Below are positions 47,154 through 55,267 of a DNA stretch of 64,000 bases, in pieces. The DNA lies in assembly GCF_003390925.1 (NCBI RefSeq), contig NZ_QUBS01000024.1:1-64000 (forward strand). Reading direction: 5' to 3'. The DNA is from Trinickia diaoshuihuensis. GTDB taxonomy: Bacteria > Pseudomonadota > Gammaproteobacteria > Burkholderiales > Burkholderiaceae. Position numbers and translations under genes: made by a program. Position 1 is the stretch's first letter. Every line of letters begins with the position of its first letter. The notes beneath the pieces are model-generated. The model was not told the origin of the DNA. It was given only the letters and a program-made list of their open reading frames with translations, and ran no database searches.

Positions 47154-48032
47154 TTACACGCGCACCAGCACGACGAGCAGCAAATCCTCGCGATGCGCGG
47201 GACGCAGCGTGATCTGATCGTAGACGATGCGCCCCTGGCGAGGATGATCGAACGCGCGGCTGCCGCCTTCGCGCTCACCGACGTCTTGCGAGGACCAAAA
47301 TCGGACGAATTCATCGCTTTCGGCGCTGAGCGCATCGATCAACGCGCGCGTGGGGCCGTCGTTCAGGTGGCGGATCGAGTCGGCGCGAAATTCGGCCACG
47401 AGGCGGCGCGCCCGCGCTTCCCAATCGACGATGAGCTTGCGGGCCGCCGGTTCGGTGAACGTAAAACGCAGCAAGTTGCGTTCGCCCGGAGCCTCGGGCG
47501 CGCCATCGAGCCAGCCGACGAACAGCTCGGCCGCCTGCGTGTTCCATGCGAGCGCATTCCATTGGCGATCGAGTACGTAGGCGGGTGCGTCGACCAACCC
47601 GACGGTCGCGATCAACGAGGCCGGCGCATCGTTGGAGGCCGGCGTCGGTTCGGCCGGGTCCCGTTCGCCGGCCAGCTCGAACAAGTAGGCGCGCTCGGCA
47701 CGCGAGAGCCGAAGGGCCACGGCGATGCGGGCGAGCGCGTCGGCGGAGGCCGAGACGGGACGCCCTTGTTCGATCCAGGTGTACCAGGTCGGGCTCACGC
47801 CGCACATTTGGGCGACTTCCTCGCGGCGCAGCCCCGGCGTGCGCCGGCGCGGGCCCGGCGGCAAACCGACGGCCTGCGGCGTGAGCCGCTCGCGATGCGC
47901 GCGAATGAAGTCGCCGAGCGCGCGCGCCGGCGACGCTTCGAGCGGCGTGGCGCAAGCCGCGCTTGCACCGGACGAAGCCGCGGCGGCGGGATGCGCGCTC
48001 GCGCGGGGACGGGGCGGCTGAGCGGTGGTCAT
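47154..48032 (-). CDS. Helix-turn-helix regulator with MmyB-type ligand domain
   Basis: The protein has 292 residues from ATG at 48032. An Ala/Pro-rich leader (about 1-36) is followed by an XRE helix-turn-helix (LGDFIRAHRERLTPQAVGLPPGPRRRTPGLRREEVAQMCGVSPTWYTWIEQGRPVSASADALARIAVALRLSRAERAYLFELAGE). A C-terminal MmyB-like domain follows (APAYVLDRQWNALAWNTQAAELFVGWL to the end), a PAS-like fold that may bind a small ligand. It is divergent from the methyltransferase gene, its likely target. The longer open frame upstream covers that gene and is not real. Confidence 0.9.
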   Translation of the reverse strand: MTTAQPPRPRASAHPAAAASSGASAACATPLEASPARALGDFIRAHRERLTPQAVGLPPGPRRRTPGLRREEVAQMCGVSPTWYTWIEQGRPVSASADALARIAVALRLSRAERAYLFELAGERDPAEPTPASNDAPASLIATVGLVDAPAYVLDRQWNALAWNTQAAELFVGWLDGAPEAPGERNLLRFTFTEPAARKLIVDWEARARRLVAEFRADSIRHLNDGPTRALIDALSAESDEFVRFWSSQDVGEREGGSRAFDHPRQGRIVYDQITLRPAHREDLLLVVLVRV

Positions 48033-48136
48033 AGGATCTGGCAAATGCGTTGAATCGAGGGGTGAGTCGGGCAAATCGGCTGGACCGGCGGTGAGGCCGC
48101 AGCCGGGTAGATCCGATACCGGGATATTTGCTTGGC

Positions 48137-48165
48137 TTGTACCGGTACCGGCGTGGCCATATTGT
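48137..48165 (+). promoter_or_regulatory. Promoter with a palindrome for the methyltransferase gene
   Basis: TTGTAC at 48137 and TATTGT at 48160 are 17 bases apart, a good sigma70-like pair. The spacer contains the perfect palindrome CCGGTACCGG (48142-48151), and GATACCGGGATAT nearby shares part of it. The divergent MmyB-type regulator starts 105 bases to the left, so this is a natural operator candidate. Roles are inferred. Confidence 0.5.
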
Positions 48166-48266
48166 AGCGGGACGCGTCGTCGATTTGGCCGCTTGTATGG
48201 GCCGCGCGGCGGCGCCCACGCCGGTTTTCCGGCTTTTCCCTCATTCGCCGCCCAAGGAGCGCATCG

Positions 48267-49034
48267 ATGAAACATCACGACCAGGTTGCCGACGCATTCG
48301 GCTCGACTGCCGCCGCTTATTTGACGAGCCCGACCCACGCGAGCGGCGCCGACCTGGATACGCTCGCGCAAGCGATCGCATCGACGCCGGGCGCCGAGGT
48401 ACTCGATCTCGGATGCGGAGCCGGTCATGCGAGCTTCGCCGTTGCCGCGCACGCACGCTCGGTCGTGGCCTACGACATCGCCGAACCGATGCTCGCCACG
48501 GTCGTCGCGGCCGCCCGCGACAAGGGCCTTGCGAACATCCGCGCGCAGCAAGGCCCTGCCGAACAATTGCCGTTTGCCGATGCGTCGTTCGATTGGGTCG
48601 TGAGCCGTTTCAGCGCGCATCATTGGCGCGATTTGCCGCGCGCGTTGGGAGAGGTGCGACGCGTGCTGAAACCGGGCGGACGCGTGCTGTTCATCGACGT
48701 GGCCGGCGCCGACGATCCGTTGTTCGATACGCACTTGCAGGCGGTGGAAGTGCTGCGCGACGGGTCGCACGTGCGCAACTATCGCGCGGACGAATGGGTC
48801 GCGTTCTTTGGGGCGGCGGGTTGTCCGGCGAGCGTACGGCAGCGCTGGCGCATTTCGATCGAATTCGCGTCGTGGATCGCCCGGATGCGGACCCCGGCCG
48901 AGCGCGCCGCGGCGATTCGCTCGCTGTGGGCGAATGCGCCGGACGAAGTGCGCGACTACTACGGCGTGCAGCCCGACGGTTCGTTCATGCTCGATGTCGT
49001 CATGATCGAGGCGCGTTTAAGCGCGGCGGTATGA
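48267..49034 (+). CDS. Class I SAM-dependent methyltransferase
   Basis: The protein has 255 residues. The SAM-binding motif I is VLDLGCGAGHASFAVA at about residues 47-62, motif II is the acidic YDIAEPML, and a later segment is ALGEVRRVLKPGGRVLFIDVAG. The pattern resembles UbiE/COQ5-like and YafE-like enzymes. ATG at 48267 follows AAGGAGC. It is divergent from the MmyB-type regulator, which suggests control by that protein. The substrate is unknown. Confidence 0.9.
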   Translation: MKHHDQVADAFGSTAAAYLTSPTHASGADLDTLAQAIASTPGAEVLDLGCGAGHASFAVAAHARSVVAYDIAEPMLATVVAAARDKGLANIRAQQGPAEQLPFADASFDWVVSRFSAHHWRDLPRALGEVRRVLKPGGRVLFIDVAGADDPLFDTHLQAVEVLRDGSHVRNYRADEWVAFFGAAGCPASVRQRWRISIEFASWIARMRTPAERAAAIRSLWANAPDEVRDYYGVQPDGSFMLDVVMIEARLSAAV

Positions 49035-49074
49035 CGGCATGGGCGGCGCACCCATGGCGCGCCGTCCGTCAGTG

Positions 49075-50283
49075 TCAGTGCGTGAGCGAGGCGTAGCGCG
49101 CCGCCCATGTTCGAGCCCAATCGGCGAGCGCGTCGCCCGGCATCGGCGCGCCGACGAAATCGCCTTGCGCGACATCGCATGACAAGTCGCGCAAGACCTT
49201 CCAGTCGTCGAGATCGTCGATGCCTTGCGCAATGGTGCGCATGTTCAACTGGCGCGCGAGCAGCAAGCTCGCCTTGACGATGGCGCCGAGCGAGGCGTCC
49301 CGGCTCGCGCCGTGTACGAAGCCGCCGTCCAGCTTGAGCTCGTCGAACGGCACGTCGCGCAGGTGCGCGAGCGACGCTTGTCCGGTGCCGAAATCGTCGA
49401 GCAGCAAGCTAATGCGCTTCAAGCGCAAGCGCGTCAGCACATCGAGCGAAATGAGCCCATCGCGCGTCATATGCGAGGTGTTGATTTCGAGCACGATGCG
49501 AGAAAGCGGGAAACCCGCGTGCTTGGCGGCATCGACGATGAAATCGGGAAAATCGAGCGCGGCGAGATCCTCCATCGACAAGTTGACCGCGACGCGGAAA
49601 TCGTCGCCCAGGCCTTGCCATCTCGCAGCCTGTTCGAGGGTGGAGGGCAGCGTCGTGCGCGTCAAATCGTTGAGGACGCCATAGAATCGCTCATTGGCCA
49701 GCAGGCGATCGGCAGGGATCAGTCCGTCGCGCGGGTGGCGCCATGCGATCATCGCTTCGACGCCCGTCAGCTCGCCGGTCGCGAAGGCCACTTGCGGCTG
49801 AAAGCAGGTGACGACTTCCCCGGCGGCGATCGCGGCGCGCAGTTCCTCGGGCAGATAGGCCCCGCATATTTCGCTTGCCGACACCGGCGGCTTCACGCAG
49901 TGCAGCCGCTGCTGCAATTGCTCGCGCGTGGCCGGTTTCGCGAGCGACCCCAGCACGTGCAAGCCCCGCGAGTAGGCGAGCTTTTCCGCGCTCTTGAGCA
50001 CGCGCGTGTCTTCGCCGCTGACCAGCACGACCTGTCCGTCGTAGCCGCGCTGCACGAGTTGACGGAGAAATTCGACGCCGTCCATGCCGGGCATTTGCAG
50101 ATCGGTGAAAACGACGTCGATTTGGTGGTCCTGCGTTTCCAATACCGAAAGCGCGTCTTGCGCGTGCTCGTAGGACAGGATGTCCTCGTAGCCGAGGGCG
50201 GTCAATTGCCGCACCAGAACCTTCAATACGAACGGTTCGTCGTCCACCACGAGGATCTTGCGGGGGCGTGTGGTTTGCTCCAT
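49075..50283 (-). CDS. Response regulator with EAL domain of doubtful activity
   Basis: The protein has 402 residues. The receiver domain (1-120) is complete: KILVVDDEPFV with paired acids, VVFTDLQMPGMDG with the phospho-Asp, and LAKP with the lysine. The EAL domain (about 140-395) has GVEAMIAW where VEALxRW is usual (the arginine is Ala), VNLS, VLEIN, DDFGTG, ELKLD, IAQGID where AEGVE is usual, and AQGDF. The first glutamate, DD and lysine remain, but the AEGVE glutamate is Gln (codon at 49225-49227). Cyclic-di-GMP hydrolysis is probably reduced or lost. TTG and GTG codons up to four residues upstream are alternative starts. Confidence 0.88.
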   Translation of the reverse strand: MEQTTRPRKILVVDDEPFVLKVLVRQLTALGYEDILSYEHAQDALSVLETQDHQIDVVFTDLQMPGMDGVEFLRQLVQRGYDGQVVLVSGEDTRVLKSAEKLAYSRGLHVLGSLAKPATREQLQQRLHCVKPPVSASEICGAYLPEELRAAIAAGEVVTCFQPQVAFATGELTGVEAMIAWRHPRDGLIPADRLLANERFYGVLNDLTRTTLPSTLEQAARWQGLGDDFRVAVNLSMEDLAALDFPDFIVDAAKHAGFPLSRIVLEINTSHMTRDGLISLDVLTRLRLKRISLLLDDFGTGQASLAHLRDVPFDELKLDGGFVHGASRDASLGAIVKASLLLARQLNMRTIAQGIDDLDDWKVLRDLSCDVAQGDFVGAPMPGDALADWARTWAARYASLTH

Positions 50284-50308
50284 GTGCTGCACCAATGATG
50301 ATCGACGG

Positions 50309-51298
50309 TCACACCGCCAAGGCGGGCAAGAACTGACGAAGCTTCTCGTGCAAGGTGTTTTTGTCGAACGGCTTGACGAGAAAATCGGCGGCGCCGGCCT
50401 TCAGGCTTTCGACGACGACGTTGCGCTCGCTGTGGCCCGTGACCATCAGGATCGGCACATGTCCGAACTGGCCGATCGACTTCAGCTTGCGCGTGGCCTC
50501 CACGCCGCTCGTGTCCGGCAAGCCCACGTCCATGAGCACGAGATCGGGCTTGTGCTCCCACATCTGTTCGATCGCTTGAGCGCCGGTGCCGGCGAACAAA
50601 ACGTCGAGGTCCAGGCCGTTCATCAACCGGCCGATCAGCTTTTGCTGGAATTCGTCGTCCTCGACGATGAGCACCGCCAGTCGCCGCGGCGCTGCGGGAA
50701 CTGCTTTCGGCGGCGGCGACTGCGGGCTCGCAGCCGATTGCGCCGGTTGTGCCGCGCTTGCCTGCGAGCCGGCCACGACGGTGTCGGTTTCGGCTTCGAG
50801 CGGCTTCGCCGCTTGCGTTCGCGGCCCGCTCACGCCGGCCGGGGCCGCGCGCGGCGCGACGTCGCCGGCTTGCTCTTTGGCCGTCATGATGCGCAGCGCT
50901 TGATGCACGGACATGCGCAGGCGCGGCGCGTCGTTGGTCGCCGGCCAAAACAGCACGTAATCGTCGAAGTGGCCGGTGCTGCACAAATCGTAGACGGTCC
51001 ACACGTCGTGCTTGTTGCAGAGCACGACCACGCGATGCCGCGTCTCATGCACCACGCTGCTCATCCGATAAAGCCCGATGTAATAGCGCTGCGCCGCGTC
51101 GAGGGTATCGAACGCGAGGACGAGCACCGTCGGACGATGGGCCTCGAAATCGTCGACGGCGAACTCGGGTTTCGTCGATAGCCGCACGTTATGAAATTCG
51201 TCTTGCAGCAGTTTGCCTACGAGCTCCGCGTCGGCCACCGATTGGCTGGCGACGAGGACCGCCGCGTGCTTGGGCGTCAGATCGTTAAGTTCCGTCAT
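50309..51298 (-). CDS. Two-receiver response regulator, first receiver degenerate
   Basis: The protein has 329 residues. Residues 12-140 resemble a receiver fold but lack the acidic pair (AVLVASQSVAD), have Ala-Phe at the phospho-Asp region (VLVLAFDTLD) and Trp for the conserved lysine (VLFWPA), so it is a pseudo-receiver. A Pro/Ala-rich linker covers about 145-205. The second receiver (about 207-325) is complete: LIVEDDE, LVLMDVGLPD and FLVKPFD. There is no output domain, so it probably acts as a phosphate shuttle or protein-contact module. It lies 15 bases after the hybrid kinase stop and 25 bases before the EAL gene, all one operon. Confidence 0.9.
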   Translation of the reverse strand: MTELNDLTPKHAAVLVASQSVADAELVGKLLQDEFHNVRLSTKPEFAVDDFEAHRPTVLVLAFDTLDAAQRYYIGLYRMSSVVHETRHRVVVLCNKHDVWTVYDLCSTGHFDDYVLFWPATNDAPRLRMSVHQALRIMTAKEQAGDVAPRAAPAGVSGPRTQAAKPLEAETDTVVAGSQASAAQPAQSAASPQSPPPKAVPAAPRRLAVLIVEDDEFQQKLIGRLMNGLDLDVLFAGTGAQAIEQMWEHKPDLVLMDVGLPDTSGVEATRKLKSIGQFGHVPILMVTGHSERNVVVESLKAGAADFLVKPFDKNTLHEKLRQFLPALAV

Positions 51299-51313
51299 GA
51301 TTGACTGTCCTGA

Positions 51314-54300
51314 TTATCTTGATTCCATGGCCAGCAGCCGATCGAGCGAATGCTCGACCGCGGCCAGTGCCGAATCGAACTGCTTGGCCCAGTTGGCCAG
51401 CAGCGCGAGGTCGCCGGCTTTGCCGGCGTTTTCGAGTTCGGCGCACAGATCGCCCAGCGTCAACGCGCCGACCGAGCGCGACGACGATTTGAGCTTGTGC
51501 GCGATGGCGCCGGCTTCGCGCCCACGGCCCGCGTCGCAGTGGGCGCGCAATTCCCCGGCCAAACGTCCGACGGACTGCTGATAGTCGGACAGCAGTTCGC
51601 GCACCGTGTCGGGATCGTCGCCGACGATGCCCTTGAGCACTTCGATATCGACCGCGCAGGCGTGTGCGGGCGCGGGCTCCGGCGCAGGCGCGGCCGGCAC
51701 GGCGGCGGCGCTGTCGTGCAAGGGGAAGTGGGCGTCGAGCACGGCCTGCAAGCGCGCGAGTTGCAGCGGCTTGGTTAGGTAGCCGTCCATGCCGACGGCC
51801 TTGGCGCGAGCCGCTTCGCCCTGCACGGCGTTGGCCGTCAGCGCGATGATCGGCAAGCGCGCGGCGGGCTCTTCCTCGCGGCGAATCGTCTCCACGAGTT
51901 CGTAACCGTCCATCTCGGGCATATGCAAGTCCGTCAGCAGCAACGCATATCGGTTGGCGCGCCACAGCGCCAGCGCCTCGCGTCCGTCGCCCGCGATCTC
52001 GGCGGCATGGCCGAGCAACGCGAGTTGGCGCAGGATCACCTTTTGGTTGATCGCATCGTCTTCGGCCACGAGGATCAGCCGCCCGAGTTCGCGCGCTTGG
52101 GCGATCGACGGCGCGGTTCGGTTCGCACCCAATGCGCCCGCGCCGCGGACGGCGGCGTTCGAATTCGACAGCGCGCGGTGAACGTCGGGCGCCGCTTCGC
52201 CGATCTCGAGCGGCAAGCTGACCGTGAAGGTCGAGCCGGCGCCCAATTCGCTTTGCGCGGAGACTTCGCCGCCCATCAACTCGCACAGGCGCCGGCAGAT
52301 CGCGAGGCCGAGGCCGGTGCCGCCGAAGCGGCGCGTCGTCGATGCTTCGGCTTGCGTGAACGGCTTGAAGAGCTTGGGCAGCGTGTCGGCGGACATGCCG
52401 ATTCCGTTATCGGCGACATGGAAGCGAATTTGCACGCGGCGCGCCTGCGACGGGTGCGGCTCGGCCTCGACGGTGACGCTGACCGCGCCGGGCTTCTCGG
52501 GCCGGCCGCCCGAAAATTTGATGGCATTGCCGACGAGGTTGTAGAGCACTTGCCGCAGCCGCGTGTCGTCCGAGAGCACGACCTTCGGCAGATCGGGCGA
52601 AACGGATTTCGACAGTTTCACGCCGGCTCGGTCGGCCACGGGCATCAGCGATTGGCACAAGCCGTCGACGAGGTGAGCGATGGAAAGCGGGACGCGTTCG
52701 ATATGAAGCCGTCCGGCCTCGATCTTCGAGAAGTCGAGGATGTCGTCGATCAGCGTCAGCAGGGCATTGGCCGATTCGCGGATCGTGGTGACCATGTCGC
52801 CCTGATCGGTCGAGAGCGGCGATTGCGAAAGCACTTCGATCATGCCGATGACGCCGTTCATCGGCGTACGGATCTCGTGGCTCATCGTGGCCAGGAACGC
52901 GCTCTTGGCGCGCGACGCCGATTCGGCATCGGCGCGCGCCTGCTCCAGTTGCCGAGTGGCGCGACGGCTTTCGGTCACGTCGCGCGCGGTCGCGTAGACG
53001 AGGCCCTCGAGTTGGATTGCCTTCCAAGCGAGCCAGCGCGTACTGCCGTCCTTGCAGAGGTAACGATTCTCGAACTGGTCGATCGGCTCGCCGGGCCGGC
53101 GGCTTTCGATCTCGTGCATCGTGCGCGTACGGTCCTCGGGATGGACGAATTCGATGAACGGACGCGAGAGCAATTCGTCGGCGGTCCAGCCAAGCACCTT
53201 CGTGAACGCCGGGTTCACGCGCTTGAATCGGCCTGCCGGGTCGGCGAGACACGTCAAATCGAGCGAGAGGTCGAAGAGCCGGTCGCGCTGGGTCTCGGCT
53301 TCCTTGCGCCCCGTGATGTCTTGCAGCATGACGAGAGCGCCGCGCACGCCGTCGAGCTCATAGGGCACGGCGGTCATTTCGCCGATAAAGGCGGTACCGT
53401 CGAGCCGCAGCCATTTCTCTTCGCGAGCCGGCGCGGCGGTGAAGCGCCGCAGGAGCCGGCCGATCCGCTCCTCGATGACTTCGCGATGCTCCGCGTGCAC
53501 GAACTCTACGATCGACAGCCCGCGAATTTGCGTGGCCGAATACGCACCGAGCATTTCGAGCGCCTTGGGGTTGGCGAACGCGATCTTGAACTCTTGAATC
53601 AGAAATACGGCGTACGGCGACAGTTCGATCAGTTGCCGGTAACGCGACTCGCTCTGCATCAGCGCTTGCTCGTTCGCATGTTCGCGGCTCACGTCGCGGA
53701 TGAGGGCGACGACGCCGCTCGAGTCCGCACCGCGCCGCTCGACGCGCATTTCGTAGACGCTCGGGAAGGGCGTCTCGAGATGGAAGACGGCATTGGCCGA
53801 ATGCGCGAGCGCCGTGCCGTCGAGCATCTGCGCGAACTGGCGCGCTTTGCCGTCCCGCTGGGCGCTTGGGTCCGCGCGGAAAAACGCTCGGGCGATCTCA
53901 AAGGGCGTTGCCGTCGCGATTTCGCCGTCGCTCCAGCCCAAGAGTTCGAGCAGGCGAGGGTTGTAGCCGTCGATATGGCCGTCGGCCGACAGCCCGATCG
54001 CACAATCGGGAATCGCCTTGAACAGGGCATCGGCCCGCTTTGCTTCGGCGATCGTGCGCTCATGCGCTTCGCGTTCGCGGCCCGAGGCGGCTTGCAGACG
54101 ACGGAAGAGCCGGCTCTGTCTGGCTTCGGCCGCAAGGATCAGAGCAGTGAGGACGACCCCGGCGATGACGAGCGCGAGCATGCGCATGCGAAACGCCGCC
54201 AGGAACTCGGCATTCGAGAAACCGACCATCACCACGAGCGGGTAATCGGGCAAGGTTCGATAGCTCACGCTGCGCCGGACATGATCGATCGGGCTCACGG

Positions 54301-55054
54301 CGTCGAAGTGCCCCCGCGGCGACGCCGAGAGTGCGACGCGCAACGGCGAGTTTTCCGGCAGCCGCAGCCAATCGAGGTTGCTTCGATCGCCGCTGCGGCG
54401 GGCGCGAATGGAGAAGTCCGCCGTGCCGACGACCGAGACCAGGCCGTTATGGCCGAGGCGTAGCGTATCGTAAAGCTCGGTCAAGTACGAGGGCGGCATC
54501 GAGATGACGATGACGCCGAGAAACCGGCCTTGCGGGTCGTCGACGCGCTGCGAAAGCTGAATCGAGGCTTCGCCGCTGATGCGCCCGATCACGGGCCGGC
54601 CCACGAACAGGCGAGTGCTCGGATCATCCAAGTGCACGCGGAAATGTTCGCGATCGGACAGATCGATCGGTTTGAAGCCCGGAATGGTGGAAGCGCGCAA
54701 GACGCCGTGTTTGTCGATGACGGCGATTTGGGAGAATACGTCGAGATCGAGCAGCCCGGAATGGACGTAATTCTCCAGCGACAGATCGACGCCGTCGCGG
54801 CGCACGAGCCACGCGACGACGGAGGCGGCCTGGTTCGCCTCGCGCAGCACACGCGACGTATGCGCCGAGAGCGCATCGGCGAGCGTATCCGCTTGTAGTC
54901 GCTCGTTCGTCAATTCGGTTCTGACATCCCAGGTCGAAAAGGCGCCGAGGGCGAGCCACAGCGCAAAAATCAAACCGAGGGCCGTCGCGTGATTAACACG
55001 CAACGTATGCGGGATTTTTGTCAGCGAGCGAAAAAGGGACGAAACGTTAATCAT
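51314..55054 (-). CDS. Hybrid sensor histidine kinase (Cache-PASx3-HisKA-HATPase-REC-HPt)
   Basis: The protein has 1246 residues. The helix at about 24-42 is followed by a periplasmic Cache-like sensor, then a second helix (MRMLALVIAGVVLTALILAAEA). Three PAS domains follow (IPDCAIGLSADG; LIELSPYAVFLIQEF; LDLTCLADPAGRF). HisKA has MSHEIRTPMNG, HATPase NAIKFS and DNGIGM, GGTGLGL. The receiver has LVAEDDA and LLLTDLHMPEMDG. The HPt domain has AHKLKSSSRSVGAL. The order allows a full phosphorelay inside one protein. ATG at 55054 is preferred to the upstream codon because the upstream 40 residues lack a membrane signal. Confidence 0.93.
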   Translation of the reverse strand: MINVSSLFRSLTKIPHTLRVNHATALGLIFALWLALGAFSTWDVRTELTNERLQADTLADALSAHTSRVLREANQAASVVAWLVRRDGVDLSLENYVHSGLLDLDVFSQIAVIDKHGVLRASTIPGFKPIDLSDREHFRVHLDDPSTRLFVGRPVIGRISGEASIQLSQRVDDPQGRFLGVIVISMPPSYLTELYDTLRLGHNGLVSVVGTADFSIRARRSGDRSNLDWLRLPENSPLRVALSASPRGHFDAVSPIDHVRRSVSYRTLPDYPLVVMVGFSNAEFLAAFRMRMLALVIAGVVLTALILAAEARQSRLFRRLQAASGREREAHERTIAEAKRADALFKAIPDCAIGLSADGHIDGYNPRLLELLGWSDGEIATATPFEIARAFFRADPSAQRDGKARQFAQMLDGTALAHSANAVFHLETPFPSVYEMRVERRGADSSGVVALIRDVSREHANEQALMQSESRYRQLIELSPYAVFLIQEFKIAFANPKALEMLGAYSATQIRGLSIVEFVHAEHREVIEERIGRLLRRFTAAPAREEKWLRLDGTAFIGEMTAVPYELDGVRGALVMLQDITGRKEAETQRDRLFDLSLDLTCLADPAGRFKRVNPAFTKVLGWTADELLSRPFIEFVHPEDRTRTMHEIESRRPGEPIDQFENRYLCKDGSTRWLAWKAIQLEGLVYATARDVTESRRATRQLEQARADAESASRAKSAFLATMSHEIRTPMNGVIGMIEVLSQSPLSTDQGDMVTTIRESANALLTLIDDILDFSKIEAGRLHIERVPLSIAHLVDGLCQSLMPVADRAGVKLSKSVSPDLPKVVLSDDTRLRQVLYNLVGNAIKFSGGRPEKPGAVSVTVEAEPHPSQARRVQIRFHVADNGIGMSADTLPKLFKPFTQAEASTTRRFGGTGLGLAICRRLCELMGGEVSAQSELGAGSTFTVSLPLEIGEAAPDVHRALSNSNAAVRGAGALGANRTAPSIAQARELGRLILVAEDDAINQKVILRQLALLGHAAEIAGDGREALALWRANRYALLLTDLHMPEMDGYELVETIRREEEPAARLPIIALTANAVQGEAARAKAVGMDGYLTKPLQLARLQAVLDAHFPLHDSAAAVPAAPAPEPAPAHACAVDIEVLKGIVGDDPDTVRELLSDYQQSVGRLAGELRAHCDAGRGREAGAIAHKLKSSSRSVGALTLGDLCAELENAGKAGDLALLANWAKQFDSALAAVEHSLDRLLAMESR

Positions 55055-55197
55055 GGTACGTCGAGCAGTTTTATCGGCTTCGCGTGCCGCAAAACCGGCT
55101 ATTACGTTTTCTTTAACGACTGCATTTCGAGAAAACTTAAGCGAGCGGGGGCGGTATAAACACCTAAGGGTCATCGACCCTAATTTCGCAAAGTAAT

Positions 55198-55227
55198 AAA
55201 AAAGGCTGTCCGCTTTCGCGAACAGCC
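55198..55227 (-). terminator. Intrinsic terminator of ppc
   Basis: On the minus strand GGCTGTTCGC and GCGGACAGCC pair (ten pairs, one G-T) around a GAAA tetraloop, followed by six T. It lies 40 bases after the ppc stop and about 150 bases before the hybrid kinase start, which is on the same strand, so it ends the ppc transcript. The opposite strand also has a T run, so it could end plus-strand transcripts as well. Confidence 0.9.
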
Positions 55228-55267
55228 TTTTTAAACGCGGCAGCGGTTTGCCCGTGCCGTTATGGAC

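Noticed and set aside
51923-54463. 846-residue plus-strand open frame
   Set aside because: Antisense to the hybrid kinase; composition is that of a complement shadow.
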